A stretch of 64,000 nt of DNA, taken from positions 1,364,001 through 1,428,000 of the forward strand of contig OZ241368.1 of NCBI GenBank assembly GCA_965200525.1, in the 5' to 3' direction. The notes under the pieces are model-generated. The model saw only the letters and a list, made by a program, of their open reading frames with translations. It ran no database searches and was not told the DNA's origin. The translations under genes were made by a program, and so were the position numbers. Shown here in pieces: positions 16,063-24,759 of this stretch. Position 1 is the first letter of the stretch; the number at the start of each line of letters is the position of its first letter. The stretch comes from JANNPJ01 sp965200525. GTDB lineage: Bacteria > Actinomycetota > Actinomycetes > Actinomycetales > Kineosporiaceae.

Positions 16063-17936
16063 TCGACCGTGACCGACTTGGCCAGGTTGCGGGGCTGGTC
16101 CACGTCCAGGCCCTTGGCCGTGGCCAGCTCGCACGCGAACACCTGCAACGGGACGACGGTGACCAGCGGGGCCAGCAGGGTCGGGGTCTGCGGCACGTAG
16201 ATCACCTCGCTGGCGTAGGGCACCACGTCGTGGTCGCCCTCCTCGGCGATCACGATGGTCCGGGCGCCGCGGGCGTTGATCTCCTGGATGTTCGAGACCA
16301 CCTTGGCGTGCAGCGAGTCCCGGCCCCGGGGCGAGGGCACGATCACGAAGACCGCCTGGCCCGGCTCGACCAGGGCGATCGGGCCGTGCTTGAGCTCACC
16401 GGCGGCGAACCCCTCGGCGTGGATGTAGGCCAGCTCCTTGAGCTTGAGCGCGCCCTCCATCGCCACCGGGAAGCCGACGTGCCGGCCCAGGAACAGCACC
16501 GAGCGGGTGTCGGACATCCAGCGGGCCATGGTCCGGACCTGCTCCAGGTTGTCCAGCACCTTCTGGATCTTGTCCGGCATGGCCTGGAGCTGGCCGAAGA
16601 TCTCCCGGATCTCGTCCGGGAACTTGTTGCCGCGCAGGCCGGCCAGGTACAGGCCGAGCAGGTAGCAGGCGGTGATCTGGGCCAGGAAGGCCTTGGTCGA
16701 GGCGACCGCGATCTCGGGGCCGGCGTGGGTGTAGAGCACGGCGTCGGACTCGCGCGGGATGGTCGAGCCGTGGGTGTTGCAGATCGCCACCACCCGGGCC
16801 CCCTGCTCGCGGGCGTGCCTCACGGCCATGATCGTGTCCATCGTCTCGCCAGACTGCGAGATGGCCACCACCAGGGTGCGGGAGTTGACCACCGGGTCGC
16901 GGTAGCGGAACTCGTGCGACAGCTCGACCTCGCACGGGATCCGGCACCAGTGCTCGATCGCGTACTTGGCCACCATTCCCGCGTAGGACGACGTGCCGCA
17001 GGCCAGGATCACGATCTTGTCGATCGAGCGGAGCACGGCCTCGTCGATCCTCAGCTCGTCCAGGGTCAGGTTGCCGGCCAGGTCGGAGCGGCCGAGCAGG
17101 GTGTCGGCCACGGCCTGGGGCTGGTCGTTGATCTCCTTGGCCATGAAGGTGGCGAAACCGCCCTTCTCGGCCGCGGCGGCGTCCCAGTCGACGTGGAACC
17201 GCTTGCCCTCGACCGGGGCGCCGGCGAAGTCGGTGATCGTCACCGAGGTGGGGGTGATCGTGGCCACCTGGTCCTGGCCGAGCTCGATCGCCTCCCGGGT
17301 GTAACCGATGAAGGCGGCGACGTCCGACCCGAGGTAGTTCGCGCCGTCCCCGACCCCGACCACCAGGGGCGAGTTGCGCCGGGCGCCGACCACCACCCCG
17401 GGCACGTCGGCGTGCACGGCCAGCAGGGTGAAGGCCCCCTCCAGCCGGCGGGCCACGACCCGCATCGCCTCCGACAGGTCGCCGCCGGCCTGGTACGCGG
17501 CGGCCAGGAGGTGGGCGGCGACCTCGGTGTCGGTCTGGCTGAGGAAGGTCACCCCCTCGGCCAGCAGCTCGGCCTTGAGGGCGGCGAAGTTCTCGATGAT
17601 GCCGTTGTGGATGACGGCGACCCGGCCGTCACCACCGAGGTGCGGGTGCGCGTTGGCGTCGGTCGGCCCGCCGTGGGTGGCCCACCGGGTGTGCCCGATC
17701 CCGGTCGCGGAGGCCGGCGGTGGGGCCTGCTCCAGCGCCTCCTCCAGCCGGCCGAGCTTGCCCGACCGCTTCAGGGTGACCAGTCGGCCCTCGACCTGGA
17801 GGGCGACGCCGGCCGAGTCGTAGCCGCGGTACTCCAGCCGGCGCAGACCCTCCATCACGACGTCGAGCGCCTCGGCCTGCGTGCCCCGGTCGCCGGAGGT
17901 CCGGACGGTGGTGGTGTAGCCCACGATTCCGCACAT
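16059..17936 (-). CDS. glmS: Glutamine-fructose-6-phosphate aminotransferase (isomerizing)
   Basis: First step of UDP-GlcNAc synthesis. 625 residues from the ATG at 17936, so that C2 (MCGIVGY) is the amidotransferase nucleophile; a 9-codon upstream extension would bury it and is rejected. Visible are RLEYRGYDSAGVAL, GHTRWATHGGPTDANAHPH, the first SIS domain (ACGTSSYAGMVAKY, SQSGETMDTI) and the second with LGRHVGFPVAMEGALKLKE and the C-terminal DQPRNLAKSVTVE. No glmS ribozyme is evident upstream; only 78 bp separate it from coaA. With glmM in the same window it supplies amino-sugar precursors. Confidence 0.97.
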   Translation of the reverse strand: MCGIVGYTTTVRTSGDRGTQAEALDVVMEGLRRLEYRGYDSAGVALQVEGRLVTLKRSGKLGRLEEALEQAPPPASATGIGHTRWATHGGPTDANAHPHLGGDGRVAVIHNGIIENFAALKAELLAEGVTFLSQTDTEVAAHLLAAAYQAGGDLSEAMRVVARRLEGAFTLLAVHADVPGVVVGARRNSPLVVGVGDGANYLGSDVAAFIGYTREAIELGQDQVATITPTSVTITDFAGAPVEGKRFHVDWDAAAAEKGGFATFMAKEINDQPQAVADTLLGRSDLAGNLTLDELRIDEAVLRSIDKIVILACGTSSYAGMVAKYAIEHWCRIPCEVELSHEFRYRDPVVNSRTLVVAISQSGETMDTIMAVRHAREQGARVVAICNTHGSTIPRESDAVLYTHAGPEIAVASTKAFLAQITACYLLGLYLAGLRGNKFPDEIREIFGQLQAMPDKIQKVLDNLEQVRTMARWMSDTRSVLFLGRHVGFPVAMEGALKLKELAYIHAEGFAAGELKHGPIALVEPGQAVFVIVPSPRGRDSLHAKVVSNIQEINARGARTIVIAEEGDHDVVPYASEVIYVPQTPTLLAPLVTVVPLQVFACELATAKGLDVDQPRNLAKSVTVE

Positions 17937-18014
17937 GAGGTCGAGCCTACTGTCACGTCGCACGCGACGGATGTCACGTACGACGCGACGCCATCGGCGG
18001 CCGGAACCGGCAGA

Positions 18015-19043
18015 ATGCCGAGGGTGACGAGCCGCCCGGACCGCCCGTCAACCGCTGATCCGGGCGCCGGCCCGGGCATCGACCCTCGCGCCCGCAAGGG
18101 CCACGGCCACCTGGGGACGCCGTTCGTCGAGCTCGACCGGGAGGCCTGGCGGGCGCTGCGGGCGAGCACCCCGATGACCCTCGACGAGGCCGACATCGTC
18201 CGGCTGCGGGGGCTCGGCGACCGGATCGACCTGCTCGAGGTCGAGGAGGTCTACCTGCCCCTGTCGCGGCTGCTCAACCTCTACGTCGGCGGGACGGACA
18301 GCCTGCACGCCGTCACCTCAACCTTCCTGCACGAGGCCCCGGAGCGGACGCCGTTCGTGATCGGGGTGGCCGGGTCGGTGGCGGTCGGCAAGTCGACCAC
18401 GGCCCGGTTGCTGCGCGAACTGCTGGCCCGCTGGCCCGGCACGCCGAAGGTCGAGCTGATCACCACCGACGGCTTCCTGCTGCCCAACGCCGAGCTGAAC
18501 CGGCGCGACCTGATGCACCGCAAAGGCTTTCCCGAGTCGTACGACGTCCGGGCGCTGCTGCGGTTCGTCACCGACGTCAAGTCCGGCCGCCGCGAGGTGC
18601 GGGCGCCGGTCTACTCCCACCTGACCTACGACATCGTGCCGGGCGAGGAGGTCGTGATCCGGCAGCCGGACGTGCTGATCGTCGAGGGTCTGAACGTGCT
18701 GCAACCGGCCCGGGTCCGCGGCGACGGCCGGCAGGGCATCGCGGTCAGCGACTTCTTCGACTTCTCGATCTACGTCGACGCCCGCACCGAGGAGGTCCGC
18801 AAGTGGTACGTGAGCCGGTTCCTGCGCCTGCGGGAGACCGCGTTCAGCCGGCCCGAGTCGTACTTCCACCGGTACGCCGTGCTCAGCGACGCCGAGGCGG
18901 TGGCCACGGCCGAGCGGATCTGGCGCGAGATCAACGAGGTCAACCTGATCGAGAACGTGCTGCCGACCCGGGGCCGGGCCACCCTGGTGCTGACCAAGGG
19001 CCCGGACCACAACGTCCGCCGGGTCCGGCTACGCAAACTGTGA
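18015..19043 (+). CDS. coaA: Pantothenate kinase, type I
   Basis: Phosphorylates pantothenate, the committing step of CoA synthesis. About 342 residues from the ATG at 18015; GTG at 18024 is an alternative start. P-loop GVAGSVAVGKSTTARLL is the type I (CoaA/PanK) Walker A, followed by LITTDGFLLPNAEL, the MHRKGFPESYD substrate segment, SHLTYDIVPGE, and DFFDFSIYVDA with WYVSRFLRLRETAF. The C-terminus NLIENVLPTRGRATLVL is standard. It is divergent from glmS. The N-terminal 30 residues are variable, Pro/Arg-rich. Confidence 0.94.
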   Translation: MPRVTSRPDRPSTADPGAGPGIDPRARKGHGHLGTPFVELDREAWRALRASTPMTLDEADIVRLRGLGDRIDLLEVEEVYLPLSRLLNLYVGGTDSLHAVTSTFLHEAPERTPFVIGVAGSVAVGKSTTARLLRELLARWPGTPKVELITTDGFLLPNAELNRRDLMHRKGFPESYDVRALLRFVTDVKSGRREVRAPVYSHLTYDIVPGEEVVIRQPDVLIVEGLNVLQPARVRGDGRQGIAVSDFFDFSIYVDARTEEVRKWYVSRFLRLRETAFSRPESYFHRYAVLSDAEAVATAERIWREINEVNLIENVLPTRGRATLVLTKGPDHNVRRVRLRKL

Positions 19044-19060
19044 GGTCCTGATCAACCGTC

Positions 19061-19104
19061 GACGCTTCGCGTCTCCTCCTGAATCCTCAGGGCTGGCGCC
19101 CTGA
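19061..19104 (+). terminator. Two hairpins between coaA and the DUF389 gene
   Basis: GACGC-TTC-GCGTC (19061-19073) is followed by TCAGGGC-TGGC-GCCCTGA (19087-19104). The second, 7-bp hairpin ends on the A of the next gene's ATG at 19104. It may terminate coaA transcription, or cover the translation start of the next gene if read through. Confidence 0.5.
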
Positions 19105-20036
19105 TGATTCACCTACGCCTGGTGGTGCCGGGCGAGCTGAGCTCGGCGATCATCGACGCCCTGTGCCACGACCCGCGGGTGCTGAACGTGGTCGTGCTGA
19201 CCGGCGCCTCCCGTCAGCCGGCCGGCGACGTCCTGATGTGTGACGTCGCCCGCGAAGCCGCCTCGGACGTGATCGCCGGCCTGCGCCGCCGGGGCCTGAA
19301 CCGCGAGGCCTCGATCGCGATCCAGAGCGTCGATGCGATGGACTCGCCGGCCGCGGACCGGGCCGAGGCGGCCGCCCCCGGCTCACCCGACGACGGGATC
19401 GTCTGGGACATCGTGCTCAGCCAGGCCCGGGCCGACTCCCGCCGGTCCTGGTCGTTCTACGCGTTCTTGTGCCTGGCCACGATCATCGCCGCGATCGCGG
19501 TGATCACCGACTCCTCGATCCTGGTGGTCGGGGCCATGGTGGTGGGCCCGGAGTTCGGCCCGGTCGCCGCGATCGCGGTCGGCCTGACCCTCGGCCGGCC
19601 CCGGTTGATCCGCGACGCGCTGCAACTGCTGGTCAGCGGCTTCCTGGTCGCGGTGGCGCTGACCATCGCCCTGGCCCTGGTGGCCCGCCTGGCCGGCTGG
19701 ATCTCGCCGTCCGACGTCTCCGACCCGCGCCCCCTGACCGGGTTCATCTGGGCGCCGGACCGCTGGTCGTTCGTGGTCGCGCTGCTGGCCGGGGCGGCCG
19801 GGGTGCTGTCACTGACCGCGGGCCGGTCGAACGCGCTGGTCGGGGTGTTCATCTCGGTCACCACCGTGCCCGCTGCGGGCAACCTGGCCCTGGCGGTGGC
19901 GCTCGGCGTCCCTGACGAGATCGGCGGAGCCGCAGCTCAGCTGGGCATCAACCTGATCGGGATGACGATCGCCGGCTGCCTGGTCCTCGGCATCCAACGG
20001 CTGCTGACCCGTCCCGGCCGGGCCGGGACGGGCTGA
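19104..20036 (+). CDS. DUF389 integral membrane protein
   Basis: 310 residues: a soluble N-terminal half (MIHLRLVVPGELSSAIIDAL, alpha/beta, about 110 residues) then a DUF389 membrane domain with roughly five to six spans. Typical core: SILVVGAMVVGPEFGPVAAI, where the family shows a G-A-M-(I/V)-x-x-P pattern, and later GVFISVTTVPAAGNLALAVA and GINLIGMTIAGCLVLGIQRL. Function unknown. No good Shine-Dalgarno precedes the ATG, and a 7-bp hairpin abuts it. It converges on glmM, 22 nt away. Confidence 0.85.
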   Translation: MIHLRLVVPGELSSAIIDALCHDPRVLNVVVLTGASRQPAGDVLMCDVAREAASDVIAGLRRRGLNREASIAIQSVDAMDSPAADRAEAAAPGSPDDGIVWDIVLSQARADSRRSWSFYAFLCLATIIAAIAVITDSSILVVGAMVVGPEFGPVAAIAVGLTLGRPRLIRDALQLLVSGFLVAVALTIALALVARLAGWISPSDVSDPRPLTGFIWAPDRWSFVVALLAGAAGVLSLTAGRSNALVGVFISVTTVPAAGNLALAVALGVPDEIGGAAAQLGINLIGMTIAGCLVLGIQRLLTRPGRAGTG

Positions 20037-20058
20037 ACCCGGCGAGCAGCAGCCCGGC

Positions 20059-21405
20059 TCAGAGGGCCAGCCGGTCGCGGACGACGCCGGCCAGCCGGCC
20101 GGCCACGGCCCGGGCCTGTTCGGCCTCCTTGGCCTCGACCATCACCCGGACCAGGGCCTCGGTGCCGGAGGGCCGCAGCAGCACCCGCCCGGTGGAGCCC
20201 AGCTCGGCCTCGGCCGCGACCACCGCGGCGGCCAGCTCCTCGTCGTCGTGGCAGCGGGCCTTGTCGACGTCCTTGACGTTGATCAGCACCTGCGGCAACC
20301 GCTCCATCACCGAGCTCAGCTCGGCCAGGCTCTTGCCGGTCTGGGCCATCCGGGCCAGCAGGTGCAGTCCGGTCAGGATGCCGTCGCCGGTGGTGCTGTG
20401 GTCGAGCATCACGACGTGGCCGGACTGCTCGCCGCCGAGCGAGTAGCCGTCGGAGCGCATCTCCTCGAGCACGTACCGGTCGCCGACCGCGGTCTGGACC
20501 ATCTTGATCCCGGAGCGCTCCATCGCCAGCCGCAGGCCGAGGTTGCTCATCACCGTGGTGACCAGCGTCTTGTGGGCCAGAGCGCCCCGGTCGGCGAAGG
20601 CCAGCGCGAGCACGGCCATGATCTGGTCGCCGTCCACCTCACGGCCCAGGTGGTCGATCGCCAGGCACCGGTCGGCGTCCCCGTCGTGGGCGATCCCGAC
20701 GTCGGCGTTGTTGGAGATCACCGAGTCGCGCAGCCGGTGCAGGTGGGTGGAGCCGTAGCCGTCGTTGATGTTCAGGCCGTCCGGGTCGGCGCCGATCACG
20801 ATCACCTCGGCCCCGGCCTCCCGGAACGCCCGGGGCGAGACGTAACTGGCGGCTCCGTGGGCACAGTCCAGGACGACGCGCAGCCCGGTCAGCCGGCACG
20901 GCAGGGTGGCCAGCAGGTGGTCGACGTACCGGCCGGGGGCGTTGCTGAACCGGCGGACCCGGCCCACGCCGGCCGCCGTCGGCCGGTCCCAGGGCTCGCC
21001 CATCCGGCGCTCGATCAGGTCCTCGACGTCGTCCGGCAGCTTGTGGCCGCCGGCGCCGAAGAACTTGATCCCGTTGTCCGGCATCGGGTTGTGCGAGGCC
21101 GACAGCACCACGCCCAGATCGGCCCCGGTGGCGGCGACCAGGTAGGCGATCGCCGGGGTCGGCATCACGCTGACGTCCTCGACGTCCACCCCGGCACTGG
21201 CCAGGCCGGCGATCACGGCCGCGGAAAGGAACTCGCCCGAGGCCCGCGGATCTCGCCCGACGATGGCCCGGGGCCGGCGGCCGTGGAAGTCGGCCACCTC
21301 GCCCAGGACATGGGCGGCCGCCACGGCCAGATCGAGCGCCATCTCGGCCGTGAGGTCGCGGTTGGCCAGTCCTCGTACGCCATCGGTGCCGAACAGTCGC
21401 GCCAA
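20059..21405 (-). CDS. glmM: Phosphoglucosamine mutase
   Basis: Converts GlcN-6-P to GlcN-1-P, the step after GlmS. The start is a TTG at 21405, giving LARLFGTDGVRGLANRDLT, the exact family N-terminus, with GGGAGGATCG as ribosome site; an in-frame ATG at 21477 would cover a terminator hairpin and is rejected. 448 residues. The phosphoserine loop is LSASHNPMPDNGIKFF with S104; metal loop is AHDGDADRC; GGEQSGH sugar-binding loop and RPSGTEALVRVMVE phosphate-binding loop are present. Confidence 0.95.
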   Translation of the reverse strand: MARLFGTDGVRGLANRDLTAEMALDLAVAAAHVLGEVADFHGRRPRAIVGRDPRASGEFLSAAVIAGLASAGVDVEDVSVMPTPAIAYLVAATGADLGVVLSASHNPMPDNGIKFFGAGGHKLPDDVEDLIERRMGEPWDRPTAAGVGRVRRFSNAPGRYVDHLLATLPCRLTGLRVVLDCAHGAASYVSPRAFREAGAEVIVIGADPDGLNINDGYGSTHLHRLRDSVISNNADVGIAHDGDADRCLAIDHLGREVDGDQIMAVLALAFADRGALAHKTLVTTVMSNLGLRLAMERSGIKMVQTAVGDRYVLEEMRSDGYSLGGEQSGHVVMLDHSTTGDGILTGLHLLARMAQTGKSLAELSSVMERLPQVLINVKDVDKARCHDDEELAAAVVAAEAELGSTGRVLLRPSGTEALVRVMVEAKEAEQARAVAGRLAGVVRDRLAL

Positions 21406-21427
21406 CGATCCTCCCAAGACAGACAAC

Positions 21428-21453
21428 GGCCCCGGAGCATTCGCCCCGGGGCC
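21428..21453 (-). terminator. Terminator after rpsI
   Basis: Arms GGCCCCGG (21428-21435) and CCGGGGCC (21446-21453) around a 10-nt loop, lying between the rpsI stop and the glmM TTG start. A clear T tract is absent. Confidence 0.65.
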
Positions 21454-21531
21454 GCGTGCGACGTCGAACCGAAGCAACCGCCGCTCGATCTCTCGAAACG
21501 GGCCAAATGGTGCGGTCGGTAGTGCTCCAGG

Positions 21532-22038
21532 TCAGCGCTTGCTGTACTGCGGAGCCTTACGAGCCTTCTTGAGACCGGCCTTCTTGCGCTCGGTGGCCCG
21601 CGGGTCACGAGTCATGAAGCCGGCCTTCTTCAGGGCCGGGCGGTTGGCCTCTTCGTCGATCTGGTTCAGCGAGCGGGCCACGCCCAGGCGCAGCGCGCCG
21701 GCCTGGCCGGAGGTGCCGCCACCGTGCAGGCGGGCGATCACGTCGAATCGGCCCTCCATGTCGGTGACCTTGAACGGGTCGTTGACCAGCTGCTGGTGCA
21801 CCTTGTTGGGGAAGTAGTTCTCCAGGGTGCGGCCGTTGATCTTCCACACGCCGGTGCCCGGGATGATCCGGACTCGGGCGACGGCCTCCTTGCGACGGCC
21901 GGTGGCCGCGCCGGGGGCGATCGCGCCGGAGCCGGTGCCCTTGGCGGCCGGGGTGGCGGTGGTGTAGCTGCTGGGAGCGTCTTCGTCGAGGTCGACGTCG
22001 TCCACTTCCAGGTTGTCGTCGATAGTGGGCTCAGCCAC
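21532..22038 (-). CDS. rpsI: 30S ribosomal protein S9
   Basis: 168 residues, longer than the usual 130 because of an acidic N-terminal extension of about 45 (EPTIDDNLEVDDVDLDEDAP). The core starts at GRRKEAVARVRIIPGTG and ends with the tRNA-contacting tail ARKAPQYSKR that reaches the P site. Downstream partner of rplM in the conserved L13-S9 operon; the spacer is 48 nt. Confidence 0.97.
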   Translation of the reverse strand: MAEPTIDDNLEVDDVDLDEDAPSSYTTATPAAKGTGSGAIAPGAATGRRKEAVARVRIIPGTGVWKINGRTLENYFPNKVHQQLVNDPFKVTDMEGRFDVIARLHGGGTSGQAGALRLGVARSLNQIDEEANRPALKKAGFMTRDPRATERKKAGLKKARKAPQYSKR

Positions 22039-22086
22039 GGTTCTCCTTAGTGCACGGTGTGTGAGGCGATTGGATAGCGCGGCTGA

Positions 22087-22530
22087 TTACTGCGCGACCT
22101 GGATGATCTCGAACGGCACCGGCTGCTGGGCCGCGTGCGGGTGGTCCGGACCGGCGTAGACCTTGAGCTTGCTCAGGATCTGGGCGCCGAGCGAGTTCTT
22201 CGGCAGCATGCCCCGGATGGCCTTCTCGACGGCGCGCTGCGGGTTCTTCTCCAGCAGCTCGACGTAGCTGACCGAGCGCAGACCGCCCGGGTAGCCGGAG
22301 TGCCGGTAGGCGAGCTTCTGCTCCCGCTTGTTACCGGTCAGGGCCACCTTGCCGGCGTTGATGATGATGACGAAGTCGCCCGTGTCGACGTGCGGGGCGA
22401 AGATCGGCTTGTGCTTGCCCCGGAGCAGCACGGCGCTCTGGGTGGCGAGCCGGCCCAGCACGACGTCGGAGGCGTCGATGACGTGCCAGCGGCGCTCGAT
22501 GTCGCCGGCCTTCGGGGTAAACGTACGCAC
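22087..22530 (-). CDS. rplM: 50S ribosomal protein L13
   Basis: 147 residues, normal length. It begins MRTFTPKAGDIERRWHVIDA and carries VVLGRLATQSAVLLRGKHKP, YRHSGYPGGLRSVSY and the AVEKAIRGMLPKNSLG segment of L13. An early-assembly protein that binds domain VI of 23S rRNA. First gene of rplM-rpsI, with a leader of about 165 nt behind the promoter at 22701-22729. Confidence 0.97.
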   Translation of the reverse strand: MRTFTPKAGDIERRWHVIDASDVVLGRLATQSAVLLRGKHKPIFAPHVDTGDFVIIINAGKVALTGNKREQKLAYRHSGYPGGLRSVSYVELLEKNPQRAVEKAIRGMLPKNSLGAQILSKLKVYAGPDHPHAAQQPVPFEIIQVAQ

Positions 22531-22700
22531 GGTCGCAGCCTCGTTCTGAGTCAGATCAATCAGGTCGGAATCGTGTTAGCGGCTCCGGCGTGATCTGCGC
22601 TGCCGATGAGAAAACCGGTAGCACGGTCGCCGACCGCGCACTCCCCGGCACAACGACGCAAACACGACGACATGCCGAACGAGTCACACAACGAGTAGCC

Positions 22701-22729
22701 AGACTACCGTCGGGCCGACGGAGGGTCAA
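22701..22729 (-). promoter_or_regulatory. Promoter of rplM-rpsI
   Basis: TTGACC (-35, 22724-22729), 17-nt spacer, TAGTCT (-10, 22701-22706) on the minus strand, close to the housekeeping consensus. The spacer contains the palindromic CCGTCGGCCCGACGG. Predicted start near 22694 leaves a leader of about 165 nt before rplM. The rest of the 345-bp gap 22531-22875 holds the sthA upstream hairpin and no gene that I can see. Confidence 0.75.
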
Positions 22730-22778
22730 AACGCCGGCTCGCCGGGCCCGGTCGACCAGCCCGATGACGATCACGTGT

Positions 22779-22813
22779 CATCGGCGTCAACTCCCATCAA
22801 TGGGACGCCGATG
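22779..22813. promoter_or_regulatory. Nested inverted repeat upstream of sthA
   Basis: Arms CATCGGCGTC (22779-22788) and GACGCCGATG (22804-22813) enclose an inner CCCAT-CA-ATGGG (22793-22804). It lies 63 bp before the sthA start. It could be an operator or a leader hairpin. Confidence 0.5.
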
Positions 22814-22875
22814 CTGATGCCAGGAGTCGGCCTCGTCAGGCATGCTCGTCGTACCGCCAACTCGGGGAGTCCAGC

Positions 22876-24282
22876 ATGGCCGACCATGACTATGACCTGA
22901 TTGTGATCGGTTCGGGGCCCGGCGGGCAGAAGGCGGCCATCGCCGCGGCCAAGCTCGGTCACCGGGCCGTCGTCGTCGAGCGGGGCGACATGGTCGGTGG
23001 GGTCTGCATCAACACCGGCACGATCCCGTCCAAGACGCTGCGCGAGGCCGTGCTCTACCTCACCGGGATGAACCAGCGCGACGTCTACGGCCAGAACTAC
23101 CGGGTCAAGCAGGACATCACGCTCGAAGACCTGCTGGCCCGCACCCAGCACGTGATCGGCCGCGAGATCGAGGTGATCCGCAGCCAGCTGAACCGCAACG
23201 GGGTCGACCTGGTGCACGGCACGGCCCGGTTCATCGACGAGCACACGATCGGGGTCAGCAGCGACCACGGCGAGCGCCAGATCACCGGTGCGTTCATCGT
23301 GATCGCCACCGGCACCACGCCGGCCCGGCCGAACTCGGTCGAGTTCGACGGCAAGCAGGTGATCGACTCGGACGGCATCCTGCACCTCGACGAGCTGCCC
23401 CGGTCGCTGGTGGTGGTCGGCGCCGGGGTGATCGGGATCGAGTACGCCTCGATGTTCGCCGCCGTGGGGTGCAAGGTCACCGTGGTCGAGCAGCGCGACC
23501 AGATGCTCGACTTCTGCGACTCCGAGATCGTCGAGTCGCTCAAGTTCCACCTGCGCGACCTGTCGGTCAGCTTCCGGTTCGGCGAGAAGGTGGCCTCGGT
23601 CGAGAGTGCCGAGCGGGGCACCGTGACCACGCTGGTCAGCGGCAAGCGGATCCCGGCCGACGCGGTGATGTACTCGGCCGGCCGGCAGGGCGCGACCGAG
23701 GCCCTGAGCCTGGAGGCGGCCGGCCTGGAGGCCGACAACCGGGGCCGGATCAGCGTCGACGAGAACTACCGGACCACGGTCGAGCACATCTACGCGGTCG
23801 GCGACGTGATCGGCTTCCCGGCGCTGGCCGCCACCTCGATGGAGCAGGGTCGGCTGGCCGCCTACCACGCGTTCGGCGAGCACGTGAACTCGCTGGTCGA
23901 GCTGCAGCCGATCGGGATCTACACGATTCCGGAGATCAGCTACTGCGGTCAGACCGAGGCCGCCCTGACGTCGTCCTCGGTGCCCTACGAGGTCGGCATC
24001 TCCCGCTACCGGGAGCTGGCCCGGGGGCAGATCATCGGCGACAGCTACGGCATGCTCAAGCTGCTGGTCAGCACCGACAGCCGCCGGCTGCTCGGGGTGC
24101 ATGTGTTCGGCTCCCAGGCCACCGAGCTGGTGCACCTGGGCCAGGCGATCATGACCTGCAACGGCACGGTCGACCAGCTGGTCGACACGGTCTTCAACTA
24201 CCCCACGCTGTCGGAGGCCTACAAGGTGGCCGCGCTGGACGCGGTCAACAAAATCCGGGCCGTCGAGCGCTTCGTCCTCTAG
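22876..24282 (+). CDS. sthA: Soluble NAD(P)+ transhydrogenase (Si-specific)
   Basis: FAD flavoprotein that exchanges hydride between NADPH and NAD+. 468 residues. FAD-binding Rossmann motif IVIGSGPGGQKAAIAAAKLG, then GGVCINTGTIPSKTLREAV: the second cysteine of the disulfide-reductase CxxxxC is Thr, which is what separates SthA from lipoamide or glutathione reductases. NAD-binding VVVGAGVIGIEYASMF and the second FAD motif IYAVGDVIGFPALAATSMEQ are present. Closely follows the mycobacterial SthA pattern. Stands alone on the plus strand. Confidence 0.94.
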   Translation: MADHDYDLIVIGSGPGGQKAAIAAAKLGHRAVVVERGDMVGGVCINTGTIPSKTLREAVLYLTGMNQRDVYGQNYRVKQDITLEDLLARTQHVIGREIEVIRSQLNRNGVDLVHGTARFIDEHTIGVSSDHGERQITGAFIVIATGTTPARPNSVEFDGKQVIDSDGILHLDELPRSLVVVGAGVIGIEYASMFAAVGCKVTVVEQRDQMLDFCDSEIVESLKFHLRDLSVSFRFGEKVASVESAERGTVTTLVSGKRIPADAVMYSAGRQGATEALSLEAAGLEADNRGRISVDENYRTTVEHIYAVGDVIGFPALAATSMEQGRLAAYHAFGEHVNSLVELQPIGIYTIPEISYCGQTEAALTSSSVPYEVGISRYRELARGQIIGDSYGMLKLLVSTDSRRLLGVHVFGSQATELVHLGQAIMTCNGTVDQLVDTVFNYPTLSEAYKVAALDAVNKIRAVERFVL

Positions 24283-24308
24283 CCGCGTTGCGGCGCCGAG
24301 GCCGAGCC

Positions 24309-24683
24309 TCAGCCTCGGGCCGCGTCGAAGTCGGCCCGGGCGGCCTCGATCTGGGGCATCCGGGCGTAGGCGAAGACCCGGATGCCGCCGACCACCTCGG
24401 CCAGCTCCCGGCCGAGCGGGGTGAGCCCGTACTCCACGGTCACCGGAACGGTCGGGTACGCGGTGCGGTTGACGAAGCCGTCACGCTCGAGCTGGCGGAG
24501 GGTCTGGGTGAGCATCTTCTGGGTCACGCCACGGATCGCCTGGCGCAGCTCACCGAACCGCAGCGTGCCCCTGTCGGCCAGCGCGTAGAGCACCAGGGCC
24601 GACCACTTCTGGCCGACCTGGCCGATCACCTGCTGGGTCGGGCACGCCGGATTGAGGACGTCGTAGATGTCCGCTGAGCTCAT
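24309..24683 (-). CDS. HxlR-family transcriptional regulator
   Basis: 124 residues, a winged helix-turn-helix dimer of the HxlR/YtcD/HypR family. Signature features: an N-terminal Cys-Pro (NPACPTQQVIGQVGQKWSAL), LRFGELRQAIRGVTQKMLTQ as recognition region, LRQLERDGFVNRTAYPTVPV and VEYGLTPLGRELAEV. The cysteine near residue 14 matches the redox- or electrophile-sensing cysteine of HypR/QorR-type members. It is divergent from an MDR-type oxidoreductase, the usual target of QorR-like regulators. Confidence 0.9.
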   Translation of the reverse strand: MSSADIYDVLNPACPTQQVIGQVGQKWSALVLYALADRGTLRFGELRQAIRGVTQKMLTQTLRQLERDGFVNRTAYPTVPVTVEYGLTPLGRELAEVVGGIRVFAYARMPQIEAARADFDAARG

Positions 24684-24706
24684 GGGTTTCTCCTGGGTAC
24701 CAATAC

Positions 24707-24718
24707 CACTAATTAGTG
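24707..24718. promoter_or_regulatory. Palindromic operator candidate between the HxlR gene and the oxidoreductase
   Basis: Perfect 12-bp palindrome CACTAATTAGTG in the 76-bp divergent gap, next to a GGTACCAATACC tract. AT-rich against a very GC-rich background and suited to a winged-helix dimer. A -10-like element for either gene would overlap it. Confidence 0.6.
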
Positions 24719-24759
24719 CCTGCTATCCGCACCGCTTGCTACCACCCTAGCCTTTGGCC

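Noticed and set aside
16230..18014. Upstream half of the long plus-strand frame that ends in coaA
   Set aside because: Only the part after 18015 is pantothenate kinase; the earlier part is antisense to glmS.
17937..18014. glmS ribozyme upstream of glmS
   Set aside because: The glmS-coaA gap is only 78 bp and lacks the conserved ribozyme core; that ribozyme is a Firmicutes feature.
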